From positions 1 through 64,000 of the forward strand of contig NYYZ01000053.1 in assembly GCA_002686945.1 (NCBI GenBank): DNA of 64,000 bases. The letters are read 5' to 3'. Shown piece after piece: positions 24,069-32,117 of the stretch. The translations under genes and the position numbers were made by a program. The stretch comes from Planctomycetota bacterium. Its GTDB lineage: Bacteria; Planctomycetota; UBA1135; GCA-002686595. The notes beneath the pieces are model-generated. The model was not told the DNA's origin. It saw only the letters and a program-made list of their open reading frames with translations, and did no database searches. The first letter of the stretch is position 1. Every line of letters begins with the position of its first letter.

Positions 24069-26405
24069 ATGCATGTGGATAGGTTGGACGTCTTGGCACC
24101 CTCCTCCCACTCCCCCTCACGGCCAACAGCCCTGCTCTGCGCAGGAATTGTGGTCTCTCTCCTAGGTTGCAACAAGGCCTCGGATGGCTCAGGAGGAACG
24201 GACCCGGGCAGTGGTGGCCCGGGAGGTGGCGGTACTGGGGGCGGCGGCGTCGTGGCATCGGGTCGATTCGAGACAGAGGATCTCCTTGATCTGGACGATG
24301 GCGGTGGCGGCGGCGGCGGCGGCGATCCGGACCTTGGAATCGGCCAGGCGGGTGAATTAGGAGAAGCAGAAATCCTCGCGTGGCAGGTGGAGCAGCCGGG
24401 TCCACGCTCGTTGACGGTCAGCTGGACCACCAATGTCCCAACCCTCTGCGAACTCGACTGGGGCACCAGTGAAGAGTTGGGAGCAATCCAATCCAGCGGC
24501 AATGACCTCGCCCTGGAACACGCGGTGACTTTGGAGAACCTGGGCGAAGGTGTGACCTACTGGCTGCACATCACGGCCGCAGCCCCTGCAGGATCTGTTG
24601 ACACAGAGGGACCTTTCTCAGCGCTGGTGGACTCTGCGGACGGGCGCACAGTGAGCGGCACCCTGACCAAGTGGCACCCTGTGACCTTGACCTTTGAGGG
24701 GCCAGCCTTCAGCGAGGCGGATGAATCCCCGAACCCCTTCCTCGACCGGCGCCTGTGGATTGACTTCAGCGCACCATCGGGAGCCACCATGCGTGTAGAG
24801 GGCTTCTTCGCCGGAGATGGCGCCGGAGGCAGCCTGGGCACAGCCTGGCAGGTGCGCGCGGCGTTCTTTGAAGAAGGCACATGGGAGTACACCGTGCACT
24901 TCCGCGAAGGCGCCGGGGTCGCCACCAACCTGGACCCAGCGGCGGGCCAGGCGGGAATGCTCGCCGGATTGGAAGGCCTCTTGCCCATTGGACCCAGAGA
25001 CACTGGGGCCCCCGGGTTCCTGAGCTTCGGCGCGCTGGAGTATGTGGGTGCACACTACCTCAAGTTCCGGGACGGACCGTACTTCCTCAAGGGCGGAACG
25101 GACAGCCCTGAGAACCTCTTTGGATTCGAGGGATTTGACGACACCTGGGACGAGCCCGGGGGCGCGAGCACCAGTGGCCTGCCTTCAGGCTTGCACCGTT
25201 TTCTGCCCCACGTAGAGGACTTTGGCGAGGATGGGCTCGGGGACGACACAAGTCCCCTCTTCACCTCCAGCACAACCGGCGTTGACTCCCGTGGGCTGGT
25301 CGGAGCCCTGGATTACCTTGCCAGTCGCGGAGTCAACTCGGCCTATTTCCTGCCCATGAACCTGGGGGGCGATGGACGCGACACCTGGCCGTTCCTCGGG
25401 CCCCTGGATTCTTCTTCGGACAAACTGCACTACGACCTCTCCAAGCTGCACCAGTGGGGCCTCGTGTTCGCCCATGCCATGCGCCGGGGAATCGCCCTGC
25501 ACCTGGTGCTCGGGGAAACCGAATGGGACAATGAGCATTGGCTCGACAATGGACAGCTGGGACCCGAACGCAAGATCTTCTACCGCGAACTGGTAGCGCG
25601 CTTCGGACACCACTCAGCGATCAAGTGGAACCTGGGAGAGGAAACCAATCACCAGGTACCTCAACTAGAAGAGTTCGCGGCCTGGATCCAAGAGCTGACA
25701 CCCTACGAGCACCCCATCGCCTTCCACACCCACGGCATCGGACCCAGCGGCGACTACGCTCCGTACAGCAATATCCTGGGCAACCCCCTCTTCCAAGCCA
25801 CCTCGCTGCAAGCCTCACCGAACGACTCTGGCCCCATCGTCGAACGCTGGCGCGCGGACTCCGCCGCTGCGGGACACCCCTGGGTAATCGACTTTGACGA
25901 GCAAACCGAGGGTCTGACCGAGACGAACACCAACTCCCTGCGCAAACAGCACCTTTGGGATGTGTTCCTCTCCGGCGGCCAGTTGGAGTGGTACTTCGGC
26001 TACCACGGCCTGCCCCTGGGCGGTGATCTGCGCACCGAGAACTTCCGAACTCGAGAGGCAATGTGGGACCAGATGCGCTACGCCCGGGAATTCCTCGAAG
26101 CCCTGCCGTTCTGGGAGATGCAGCCCCAGGACGATCTGATGACCGATGAGCGGCAAGCCTATGGGGGCGGCGAAGTCTTCGCACGTCCCGGCGAAGTCTA
26201 TGCCCTCTACATGCCGGTCTCGGATCTGGCCCCCACCCTGAACCTGAGTTCCGCACCAGGAACCTTCCACCTCACCTGGTTCGACCCGCGCAACGGCGTC
26301 TCCTACCCAATTGCCGCCCCCATCAACGGGGGAGCCCCGGTTTCCCTCGGTCTGCCACCCTTCGCCCACAGCCAGGACTGGGCGGCGTTGGTTGAGCGCG
26401 ATTAG
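24069..26405 (+). CDS. Lipoprotein with DUF5060-like and TIM-barrel glycoside hydrolase-like domains
   Basis: The product has 778 residues. The signal ends in the lipobox LLGC with Cys34 as the lipid site. A Gly/Ser linker at about 39-90 includes a run of eight Gly. Residues 95-165 look like a fibronectin-type domain (SLTVSWTTNVPTLCELDWG). Residues 195-275 match DUF5060 (VTLTFEGPAFSEAD, WEYTVHFREG). The barrel carries WNLGEETNH with Glu524/Glu525 and VIDFDEQTEG with Asp610/Glu611, at the expected positions of acid/base and nucleophile of GH140-like enzymes. The end resembles the putative collagen-binding beta domain (PGTFHLTWFDPRNG). It probably degrades a complex glycan at the cell surface. 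Confidence 0.8.
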   Translation: MHVDRLDVLAPSSHSPSRPTALLCAGIVVSLLGCNKASDGSGGTDPGSGGPGGGGTGGGGVVASGRFETEDLLDLDDGGGGGGGGDPDLGIGQAGELGEAEILAWQVEQPGPRSLTVSWTTNVPTLCELDWGTSEELGAIQSSGNDLALEHAVTLENLGEGVTYWLHITAAAPAGSVDTEGPFSALVDSADGRTVSGTLTKWHPVTLTFEGPAFSEADESPNPFLDRRLWIDFSAPSGATMRVEGFFAGDGAGGSLGTAWQVRAAFFEEGTWEYTVHFREGAGVATNLDPAAGQAGMLAGLEGLLPIGPRDTGAPGFLSFGALEYVGAHYLKFRDGPYFLKGGTDSPENLFGFEGFDDTWDEPGGASTSGLPSGLHRFLPHVEDFGEDGLGDDTSPLFTSSTTGVDSRGLVGALDYLASRGVNSAYFLPMNLGGDGRDTWPFLGPLDSSSDKLHYDLSKLHQWGLVFAHAMRRGIALHLVLGETEWDNEHWLDNGQLGPERKIFYRELVARFGHHSAIKWNLGEETNHQVPQLEEFAAWIQELTPYEHPIAFHTHGIGPSGDYAPYSNILGNPLFQATSLQASPNDSGPIVERWRADSAAAGHPWVIDFDEQTEGLTETNTNSLRKQHLWDVFLSGGQLEWYFGYHGLPLGGDLRTENFRTREAMWDQMRYAREFLEALPFWEMQPQDDLMTDERQAYGGGEVFARPGEVYALYMPVSDLAPTLNLSSAPGTFHLTWFDPRNGVSYPIAAPINGGAPVSLGLPPFAHSQDWAALVERD

Positions 26406-26430
26406 TCACAAGGTGCCGATGGAAGGGGAT

Positions 26431-26784
26431 TCACACATCCCCCGATTCACCGAGGAACTCCAGCAGCAAGCTTGGTGGCCGGGCCACGATGGCACGCTGC
26501 CCGTGCACCACAATCGGCCGCTGCAGGAGGCTCGGATCCTGCACCAGCGCTGCAATCAATCCCGCCTCGTCCAAGGACAAGTCCGCCCCGCGCACCCAAT
26601 CCCGCACGGGCAGGTCCAACTGTTCCCTCAGACGCTGCAGTTCCTCTGCAGACAGGGGCTGCTGCAAATAGTCCCTAGCAACAAAATCCTGGCCGCTCTG
26701 CTCCAGCAATTCCATTGCTGCGCGACTCTTGGAACAATTCGGGTTGTAGATCAGACAGGGTGCGGACTCGGAGGAAGTGCTCAT
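26431..26784 (-). CDS. arsC: ArsC/Spx-family protein, arsenate reductase (glutaredoxin)-like
   Basis: The product has 117 residues from the ATG at 26782-26784. It carries YNPNCSKSRAAMELLEQSG with the catalytic Cys, RDYLQQPLSAEELQRLREQL, and RPIVVHGQRAIVARPP, whose Arg residues bind the oxyanion. Length and motif order match the ArsC/YfgD group rather than Spx. It may reduce arsenate, but no other ars gene is near, and YfgD-like homologs often have no proven role. It diverges from the GlpD-like gene. Confidence 0.85.
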   Translation of the reverse strand: MSTSSESAPCLIYNPNCSKSRAAMELLEQSGQDFVARDYLQQPLSAEELQRLREQLDLPVRDWVRGADLSLDEAGLIAALVQDPSLLQRPIVVHGQRAIVARPPSLLLEFLGESGDV

Positions 26785-26897
26785 GGAACAGAGGGTAGAT
26801 CCTCTCCCGCCTTGTCGCCCGTCGCCAGCAGCCTTTTTGCCCAAAAAAGAAGCGCAGAACCATGAACAGTCTCCGGGACCCGATGGCTTAGGCTGCG

Positions 26898-28085
26898 ATG
26901 GTGGAAAGGGTGGATTTTGATGTTCTGGTAATCGGCTGCGGAATTGGCGGGGCCGGGGTGGCCCAGGCTTTGGCGGCAGCAGGGCATGAGGCTCTGGTGG
27001 TGGAAAAGAAGGAGCCAGCAGCTGGGACCTCAAGCCGATCAAGCAAACTGATCCACGGGGGGCTGCGTTACCTGGAAACCCTGGAACTGCGACTGGTGCA
27101 CGAATCCCTGCGTGAGCGCATGATCATGCTCAAGATCGCGCCACATCTTGTGCGACTGATCGACTTCCATATTCCTGTATATGGGGACATGAAACGCGGC
27201 CCCTCGACCATGCGCGCTGGATTGAGCCTCTATTCGCTCCTGGCAGGCTTCAGGAAGGACAGCCGCTTTTGCAGCCTGCCCAAGAGTGAATGGGACGATC
27301 TGGATGGCCTGCGCACCAATGGCCTGCGAGCGGTCTATCGATATCAGGATGGAGCCACCGATGACACACTCCTGACCCGCGCGGTACTGGCTTCGGCGAT
27401 TGAACTGGGAGCACAGCACTCCCTCAATACGGAGTTGGTGAGGGCGGAATGGAAGCGGGACTGCTGGCAGGTGGAACTCCTGCGCGAGAGCAAGACCGAA
27501 ACCTTGAAGGCCCGCATCCTGGTCAATGCGGCAGGGCCCTGGGCAGCTGAAGTAGCAAAGCGGCTGCATCCCGCGGCGCCTTGCCCCCAGGTGGCGCTGG
27601 TTGCAGGCAGCCACCTTGAACTCCCCGGAGCCCTGAACAAAGGAGCCTTCTATGTGGAAGCTCAGCATGACCGCCGCGCGGTGTTCGCAGTACCTTGGAA
27701 AGGACACACCCTCCTGGGAACCACCGAACGCCCCTACGCCGGGGAGCCGGACAAGATCGTTCCGAGCCAAGAGGAAATCGACTACCTGCGTACGGTCTTC
27801 CAGAGGCATTTCCCACAGGCCGACTCCACGCCCCTCACTAGCTGGGCTGGACTGCGGGTCTTGGAAGACGGCAAGGGCCGCGCCTTCAAGCGTTCGAGAG
27901 AGGTGCTGCTGCCTATCGACGATGCACACAATCCCAGGGTGCTCTCAATCCTCGGTGGAAAACTCACCGCCTACCGGGCCACGGCAGAGCGCGTCTTGGA
28001 GACCCTCGCCCCCAGTCTGCCCAAGGCCGAACGCAAGGCAGATACAAGCACCTTGCGCCTGCCTGAAGAGAAGCGCAGCGCTTGA
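26898..28085 (+). CDS. Short GlpD-like FAD-dependent glycerol-3-phosphate dehydrogenase
   Basis: The product has 395 residues, about 100 fewer than typical GlpD. The FAD site VLVIGCGIGGAGVAQALAAAG starts at residue 9, and the GlpD signature SSRSSKLIHGGLRYLE follows near 46. TSWAGLRVLEDGKG and SILGGKLTAYRATAE are the late GlpD motifs. The C-terminal cap domain of GlpD is absent, and the protein stops shortly after the KADTSTLRLP segment. It likely oxidises glycerol-3-phosphate or a related hydroxy acid with electrons to quinone. No glpK or glpF is near. Confidence 0.85.
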   Translation: MVERVDFDVLVIGCGIGGAGVAQALAAAGHEALVVEKKEPAAGTSSRSSKLIHGGLRYLETLELRLVHESLRERMIMLKIAPHLVRLIDFHIPVYGDMKRGPSTMRAGLSLYSLLAGFRKDSRFCSLPKSEWDDLDGLRTNGLRAVYRYQDGATDDTLLTRAVLASAIELGAQHSLNTELVRAEWKRDCWQVELLRESKTETLKARILVNAAGPWAAEVAKRLHPAAPCPQVALVAGSHLELPGALNKGAFYVEAQHDRRAVFAVPWKGHTLLGTTERPYAGEPDKIVPSQEEIDYLRTVFQRHFPQADSTPLTSWAGLRVLEDGKGRAFKRSREVLLPIDDAHNPRVLSILGGKLTAYRATAERVLETLAPSLPKAERKADTSTLRLPEEKRSA

Positions 28086-28327
28086 CCTGAGCACTGCTGC
28101 ATCAGGGCGACAAACCGCTCTGCCTCTTCCGTCAGCATGCCCCCTGAATCCGGAGCTGGCTGCTCTGTCGATTGAATCGCTGAGTTGAGATCGATCAGGC
28201 CCCTTGGATCCGGATCTGGAAAGTACAGTCTGAACTCCCATACAAAACCCAGGTCCAATCTCAAGTGCCCGCGGCCAGCCAGAAAACCCTGTAAGGGTTC
28301 TACCTCTCAGAACACTACCCTAGCGCG
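28086..28327. other. Intergenic spacer with a doubtful minus-strand frame
   Basis: The 242-bp spacer between the GlpD-like and GT4 genes has no sure gene. A minus-strand frame from a TTG at 28262-28264 to 27971 encodes 97 plausible residues (LDLGFVWEFRLYFPDPDP, LTEEAERFVALMQQCSG) but overlaps the end of the GlpD-like gene by 115 bp and has no ribosome binding site. The small palindrome AACCCTgtaAGGGTT lies about 40 bp before the GT4 start. Confidence 0.35.
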
Positions 28328-29440
28328 GTGCACATCCTTGCCCTCTGCGCTGTCCCACCCTGGCCAGCCCTCGATGGAGGGCGCCGCCGAACCCTGGAGT
28401 TGCTCTCAGCACTGGCTCAACGGATTCCTGTCACCCTCTGCGCGGTGGAAGACCCAGGTCCCCATCACGATCTGCCCGTAGCGGCGAATGCTTTTCAGGC
28501 GGTACACATCTTCCCTCGCAGCCCCCTGCCTCCGGGAGTCGCTCCCCTCGCAGCCCGACCAGAACGCTGGTTCCACTCTCAAGCTCTGAAGACCTGGCTG
28601 GCAAAGCGCGACCACAGTAGCCGTTTTTCTGCTCTGTTCTTGGATGAGCCATGGCTCCTGCGCACAGTGCCCAGAAGATCTCCACCAATCCTCGCTCATC
28701 ACCACAAACTGGAAGTGGAACTCGCCCGGGAACTACAACATCCCTGGCATGAGCGGTTGCGGGTAGAACGCTTGGAGCGCATGGTTGCCCTACGCGCAAG
28801 AACCCACGTATTCGCCAGCCAAGAAGACCGCACCCGTTTCCTCGGGCGCCACCCCAAAGCCAGGGTTCGAGTGCTGCCGGCGGGTGTGGATCCGCGACGC
28901 TTTGTGGTGCCCGAAGCAGATCGGGATCGCAACCGACTCCTGTTCTTTGGCAGCTTGAACTATGAACCCAACCGCCGCGCCCTGGCCGAGTTGTTCCGCA
29001 ACCACTGGCCCCACATCCACCAACAACATCCGCAGTTGGTGCTGGAAGTGGTTGGTGCTGGGGAAGCGCCCGAACTCTGCGAGGGAAGGCCCGATGGTGT
29101 GGAATGGGTAGGCTATGTGCCCGACCCCCTGCCTTACCTGCAACATGCTTGTGCTCTTCTGGCGCCAATACCCATCGCCGGGGGCGCGCGGCAGAAAATG
29201 GTGGAGGCCCTGGCCACAGGCTGTCCGATCATCGCCACCGAGCGCGCGGCGGAAGGCCTGCCCCAGGCCAAGGACTGGCTTCAATTGACTCAACCGGGAG
29301 AAGCCTTCGAACATGGAGTTCTTGAACATCTGGCCAACCCCGAACCAGGCTTCGAACGAAGCCTGCGGGCGGCAGAATGGGTGCGCAGACACTTCAGTTG
29401 GGATGCTCTGGCGGGACAGCTCGAAGGCTTCCTGGGCTGA
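28328..29440 (+). CDS. GT4-family glycosyltransferase
   Basis: The product has 370 residues with a GTG start at 28328. The N-terminal half has the GT4 pattern VPPWPALDGGRRRTLELLSAL. The C-terminal half has NRLLFFGSLNYEPNRRAL, GVEWVGYVPDPLPYLQHA and IAGGARQKMVEALATGCPIIAT, in which Lys and Glu of KMVEA hold the sugar nucleotide. It converges on the next GT4 gene with a 3-bp gap. It is likely part of surface glycan assembly; donor and acceptor are unknown. Confidence 0.86.
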   Translation: MHILALCAVPPWPALDGGRRRTLELLSALAQRIPVTLCAVEDPGPHHDLPVAANAFQAVHIFPRSPLPPGVAPLAARPERWFHSQALKTWLAKRDHSSRFSALFLDEPWLLRTVPRRSPPILAHHHKLEVELARELQHPWHERLRVERLERMVALRARTHVFASQEDRTRFLGRHPKARVRVLPAGVDPRRFVVPEADRDRNRLLFFGSLNYEPNRRALAELFRNHWPHIHQQHPQLVLEVVGAGEAPELCEGRPDGVEWVGYVPDPLPYLQHACALLAPIPIAGGARQKMVEALATGCPIIATERAAEGLPQAKDWLQLTQPGEAFEHGVLEHLANPEPGFERSLRAAEWVRRHFSWDALAGQLEGFLG

Positions 29441-29443
29441 GAG

Positions 29444-30697
29444 CTAGGCAGCCTGATCGGTCCGCGCCTGCAACACACTTGCATAGACCGCCAACACGTC
29501 TTCGGTCATCTCCAAGGTGCTCTTGATCGCCTCACAGGGCTGAATCAGACCCCTTTTGAATGCGCGGATCGCCTCCGTCCAGGCTTCTTGATTGCCAGGT
29601 TCCACCAGGGTCACGCCCGGATCCTGATCCAGTTGAACCAAGCCGCCAATGCGCGAGGCCAGCACGGGCAGGCCGGTGGCCCGGGCTTCGCGAGCGCCGA
29701 GGCCAAAGCCCTCTTCCCAGAGCGAGGGCACCACCACACCGTCGAGCATCGCCAGAACTTGGGCCCGGCGGGCGGGATGAAAGCTCGGATGCAAACGGAT
29801 GGCGGAATGATCCCTGGCCAGGGCCTCGACCTTGGTCACCGTTTGGGAATCTCCGTGGTAACTGGTGCGCGGCCCATGAATCTCAAGCACGAGATCCGCA
29901 CGACCTGCGGCCACAACAGCCTCAGCCAGGGGCAGCACTCCCTTGGAAGGTTGCACGCTGCCTAGCACGCCCAAACGCAATAGATCATCATCACCGCGCA
30001 AGGCGCGCAGGCGCTTTGTTTCTAATCCTAGACTTTCGGCTTCAATTCCCAAGGGCATCACCCTCCCAAGGGCATGCGGCCCCGCGCACTCAAGCCCCGC
30101 TCGTTGATGTGCTTCAAGCAGAGTGCTGGAAGGAGCCAAGATCCGGTCCACGGATTGCAATGCCTGGTTCGCATGCAGGAGGCGTTTGGTCAGTTGCTCA
30201 GCTGTCTGCGCCAATTCACCATGGGATTCCCCCAGGCACTTCGCGCAGGCATCAGGATCCGGAACCCTGCAAAGGTAGTTCGAAACATGCCAACGCTGTC
30301 CCCGAGGACAAATCAGCCAATCGTCGTGCAAGGTGACCACCACCGGCAGACCGCGCTTTCGAAGTACATCCAGAGCCCTCGCGCCCCATCCCGACAGGTG
30401 ATGCACATGCACCAATTCCGGGCGCAGGGTATCGAGCCAGAGTTCAAGAGCGTCATCACTCTTGCCTCCCCCAGCAAAGGCAGCAGGCTCGTCCCTCAGG
30501 CGCGGCTGCCTGGTGACGGTCACGCCACCTTGATTCAATAAGCAAGCGTCCTGCTCGGCGGATCCCCAGGCCAGGGCACCAACCTCAACTCCCTGCTGCA
30601 CGAGTGCCTCCGCCAGAGCAGAAGTGTGCACCTCTATCCCCCCCGCATCCGGGCTCCAACCCTGGCCCAAGAAGCCGATCCGACGGGGAAGACGCAC
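29444..30697 (-). CDS. GT4-family glycosyltransferase
   Basis: The product has 417 residues with a GTG start at 30695-30697. The N-terminus IGFLGQGWSPDAGGIEVHTSAL and the mid-part LRLGVLGSVQPSKGVLPLAEA are typical GT4. The EEGFGLGAREARATGLPVLAS segment holds the E-x7-E motif. A Cys/His-containing loop (HDDWLICPRGQRWHVSNYLC) near 120-150 resembles that in the 17045-18247 and 30771-32117 proteins. It lies 73 bp downstream of the next GT4 gene on the same strand. Confidence 0.86.
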   Translation of the reverse strand: MRLPRRIGFLGQGWSPDAGGIEVHTSALAEALVQQGVEVGALAWGSAEQDACLLNQGGVTVTRQPRLRDEPAAFAGGGKSDDALELWLDTLRPELVHVHHLSGWGARALDVLRKRGLPVVVTLHDDWLICPRGQRWHVSNYLCRVPDPDACAKCLGESHGELAQTAEQLTKRLLHANQALQSVDRILAPSSTLLEAHQRAGLECAGPHALGRVMPLGIEAESLGLETKRLRALRGDDDLLRLGVLGSVQPSKGVLPLAEAVVAAGRADLVLEIHGPRTSYHGDSQTVTKVEALARDHSAIRLHPSFHPARRAQVLAMLDGVVVPSLWEEGFGLGAREARATGLPVLASRIGGLVQLDQDPGVTLVEPGNQEAWTEAIRAFKRGLIQPCEAIKSTLEMTEDVLAVYASVLQARTDQAA

Positions 30698-30770
30698 GGT
30701 CCTCCATCGACCAACTGACCCCGATGGCCTTGAGTCGGGAGCCTTTCAATGCCCCAAGAATGCCCCAGGC

Positions 30771-32117
30771 CTAGCTCCCAGACACCAGCCGCAGACCTGG
30801 CCGACCCTCGCGCAGATGTCGGTAGTGGCCCAGCAGGGCATCGATGTGGTCACCATGAGAGATCGGCATGGCCTCGGGCACGAGGTCTCGGCGGGCTCCA
30901 TTGCGAATCATGGTGCCCATTGCAACTGAGAGGGCGGCGGCATCCCCGGGTGTGATGAAGGTGGTGCCCTGGGGCACCACCTCACGAATGCCCGGCACAT
31001 CCGAGACAATCATAGGCAGACCCATGGCCATAGCCTGCAACACCGTCAGGGGCGCGTTTTCGGTCCAGCAGCTTGGCACAATGACCGCATCCAACTCAGC
31101 CATGGCCCAGGGAGCCTGAAGGGGTTCGAATGAACCATGAAACTCTATCCGGGGTGCCAGCCGAGGATCCCAAGTGCGTGCAATGAAGCGTCCGTGTCGG
31201 CCTCCCACCGGCGTACCGTGCACGCGCACGGACCACTTGTGGTCCCGGTAGGTGGAGTCTTCTGCCAACCGGTCCACGGCCCGAAAGATCACGTCAAGTC
31301 CCTTGTGGGGCTGAAACTGACCTAGGAACCCGAAGCGAAACAGGTCCTCGCCGTGGGTTGACGGTGCGTCGTTGAAAGGCCGTTCGTCGATTCCATAACA
31401 GAGCACCTCGAGCTTCTCAGCAGGAACCGCGCTTCCGCGCAGACGAGTAGCAATTGCTTCCGTAGGCGCAATGAAGAGATCGGTAGCCTGAACGGTTTCC
31501 TTCAGGGCCCGGTTACGTTCCTTGAGGTCAGCAGCCGTAGGCACGAGACCCAAACCGCCAACACCAGCCATGGCGGTCGCCAGGAGTTGTTTGGCACTGC
31601 GCAAGGGTTGGGGTCCATCGTACTGACCAAGGGTGCGCACACAGCGGGCGCACTTGGCAGGTTCACTGCCCTCGCATGGTTTGAGGAACGCGTCAAGAAA
31701 CTGACCGCGGTGACAACTGATGCCAAAGTCCGTCAAGGTCACCAAAACCTTTGCGCCGCTATCACGGGCCAAGGACGGTAGGCGCGCTGAGAGTCCCCAC
31801 AGAAAATGAGTGAAGTGCACCACGTCAGGCTTGTGAGACCGAAGAAGCGCATCGAAGCAGCGCTCGACGCCCTCGCTCAGATAGCTATCCCGGAATCGCT
31901 TGGTGCGAGTTGGCGGATTCGAGACCTCATGCAGGGTCAAGCCATAACGCGTGGTGCTGGTTACGCTAAAGCGTTCAGCCTCACCCTCTCGCCTCGGACA
32001 AAAGACGCTCACATGGTGACCTCGGGCGGCAAGGCCGACCGCCGCCTGATGAGTGTAGAACTCAGTACCCCACTGTCCGTTGGGTGGGAATCCGTTGGCA
32101 ACGAAGAGAATCTTCAA
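30771..32117 (-). CDS. GT4-family glycosyltransferase
   Basis: The product has 448 residues. The TTG start at 32115-32117 overlaps the stop of the sulfatase-like gene (TTGA). It has ILFVANGFPPNGQWGTEFYTHQ at the N-terminus, FRFGFLGQFQPHKGLDVIFRA in the linker region, and ENAPLTVLQAMAMGLPMIVSD with the E-x7-E motif. A four-Cys loop at 150-180 (SCHRGQFLDAFLKPC, AKCARC) suggests a structural metal site in this subgroup. It ends the long minus-strand Bat operon together with the 29444-30697 gene. Confidence 0.87.
   Translation of the reverse strand: MKILFVANGFPPNGQWGTEFYTHQAAVGLAARGHHVSVFCPRREGEAERFSVTSTTRYGLTLHEVSNPPTRTKRFRDSYLSEGVERCFDALLRSHKPDVVHFTHFLWGLSARLPSLARDSGAKVLVTLTDFGISCHRGQFLDAFLKPCEGSEPAKCARCVRTLGQYDGPQPLRSAKQLLATAMAGVGGLGLVPTAADLKERNRALKETVQATDLFIAPTEAIATRLRGSAVPAEKLEVLCYGIDERPFNDAPSTHGEDLFRFGFLGQFQPHKGLDVIFRAVDRLAEDSTYRDHKWSVRVHGTPVGGRHGRFIARTWDPRLAPRIEFHGSFEPLQAPWAMAELDAVIVPSCWTENAPLTVLQAMAMGLPMIVSDVPGIREVVPQGTTFITPGDAAALSVAMGTMIRNGARRDLVPEAMPISHGDHIDALLGHYRHLREGRPGLRLVSGS

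Noticed and set aside
27971..28264. 97-residue minus-strand frame over the end of the GlpD-like gene
   Set aside because: The amino-acid pattern looks partly protein-like, but it needs a TTG start without a ribosome binding site and overlaps a well-supported gene by 115 bp in antisense.
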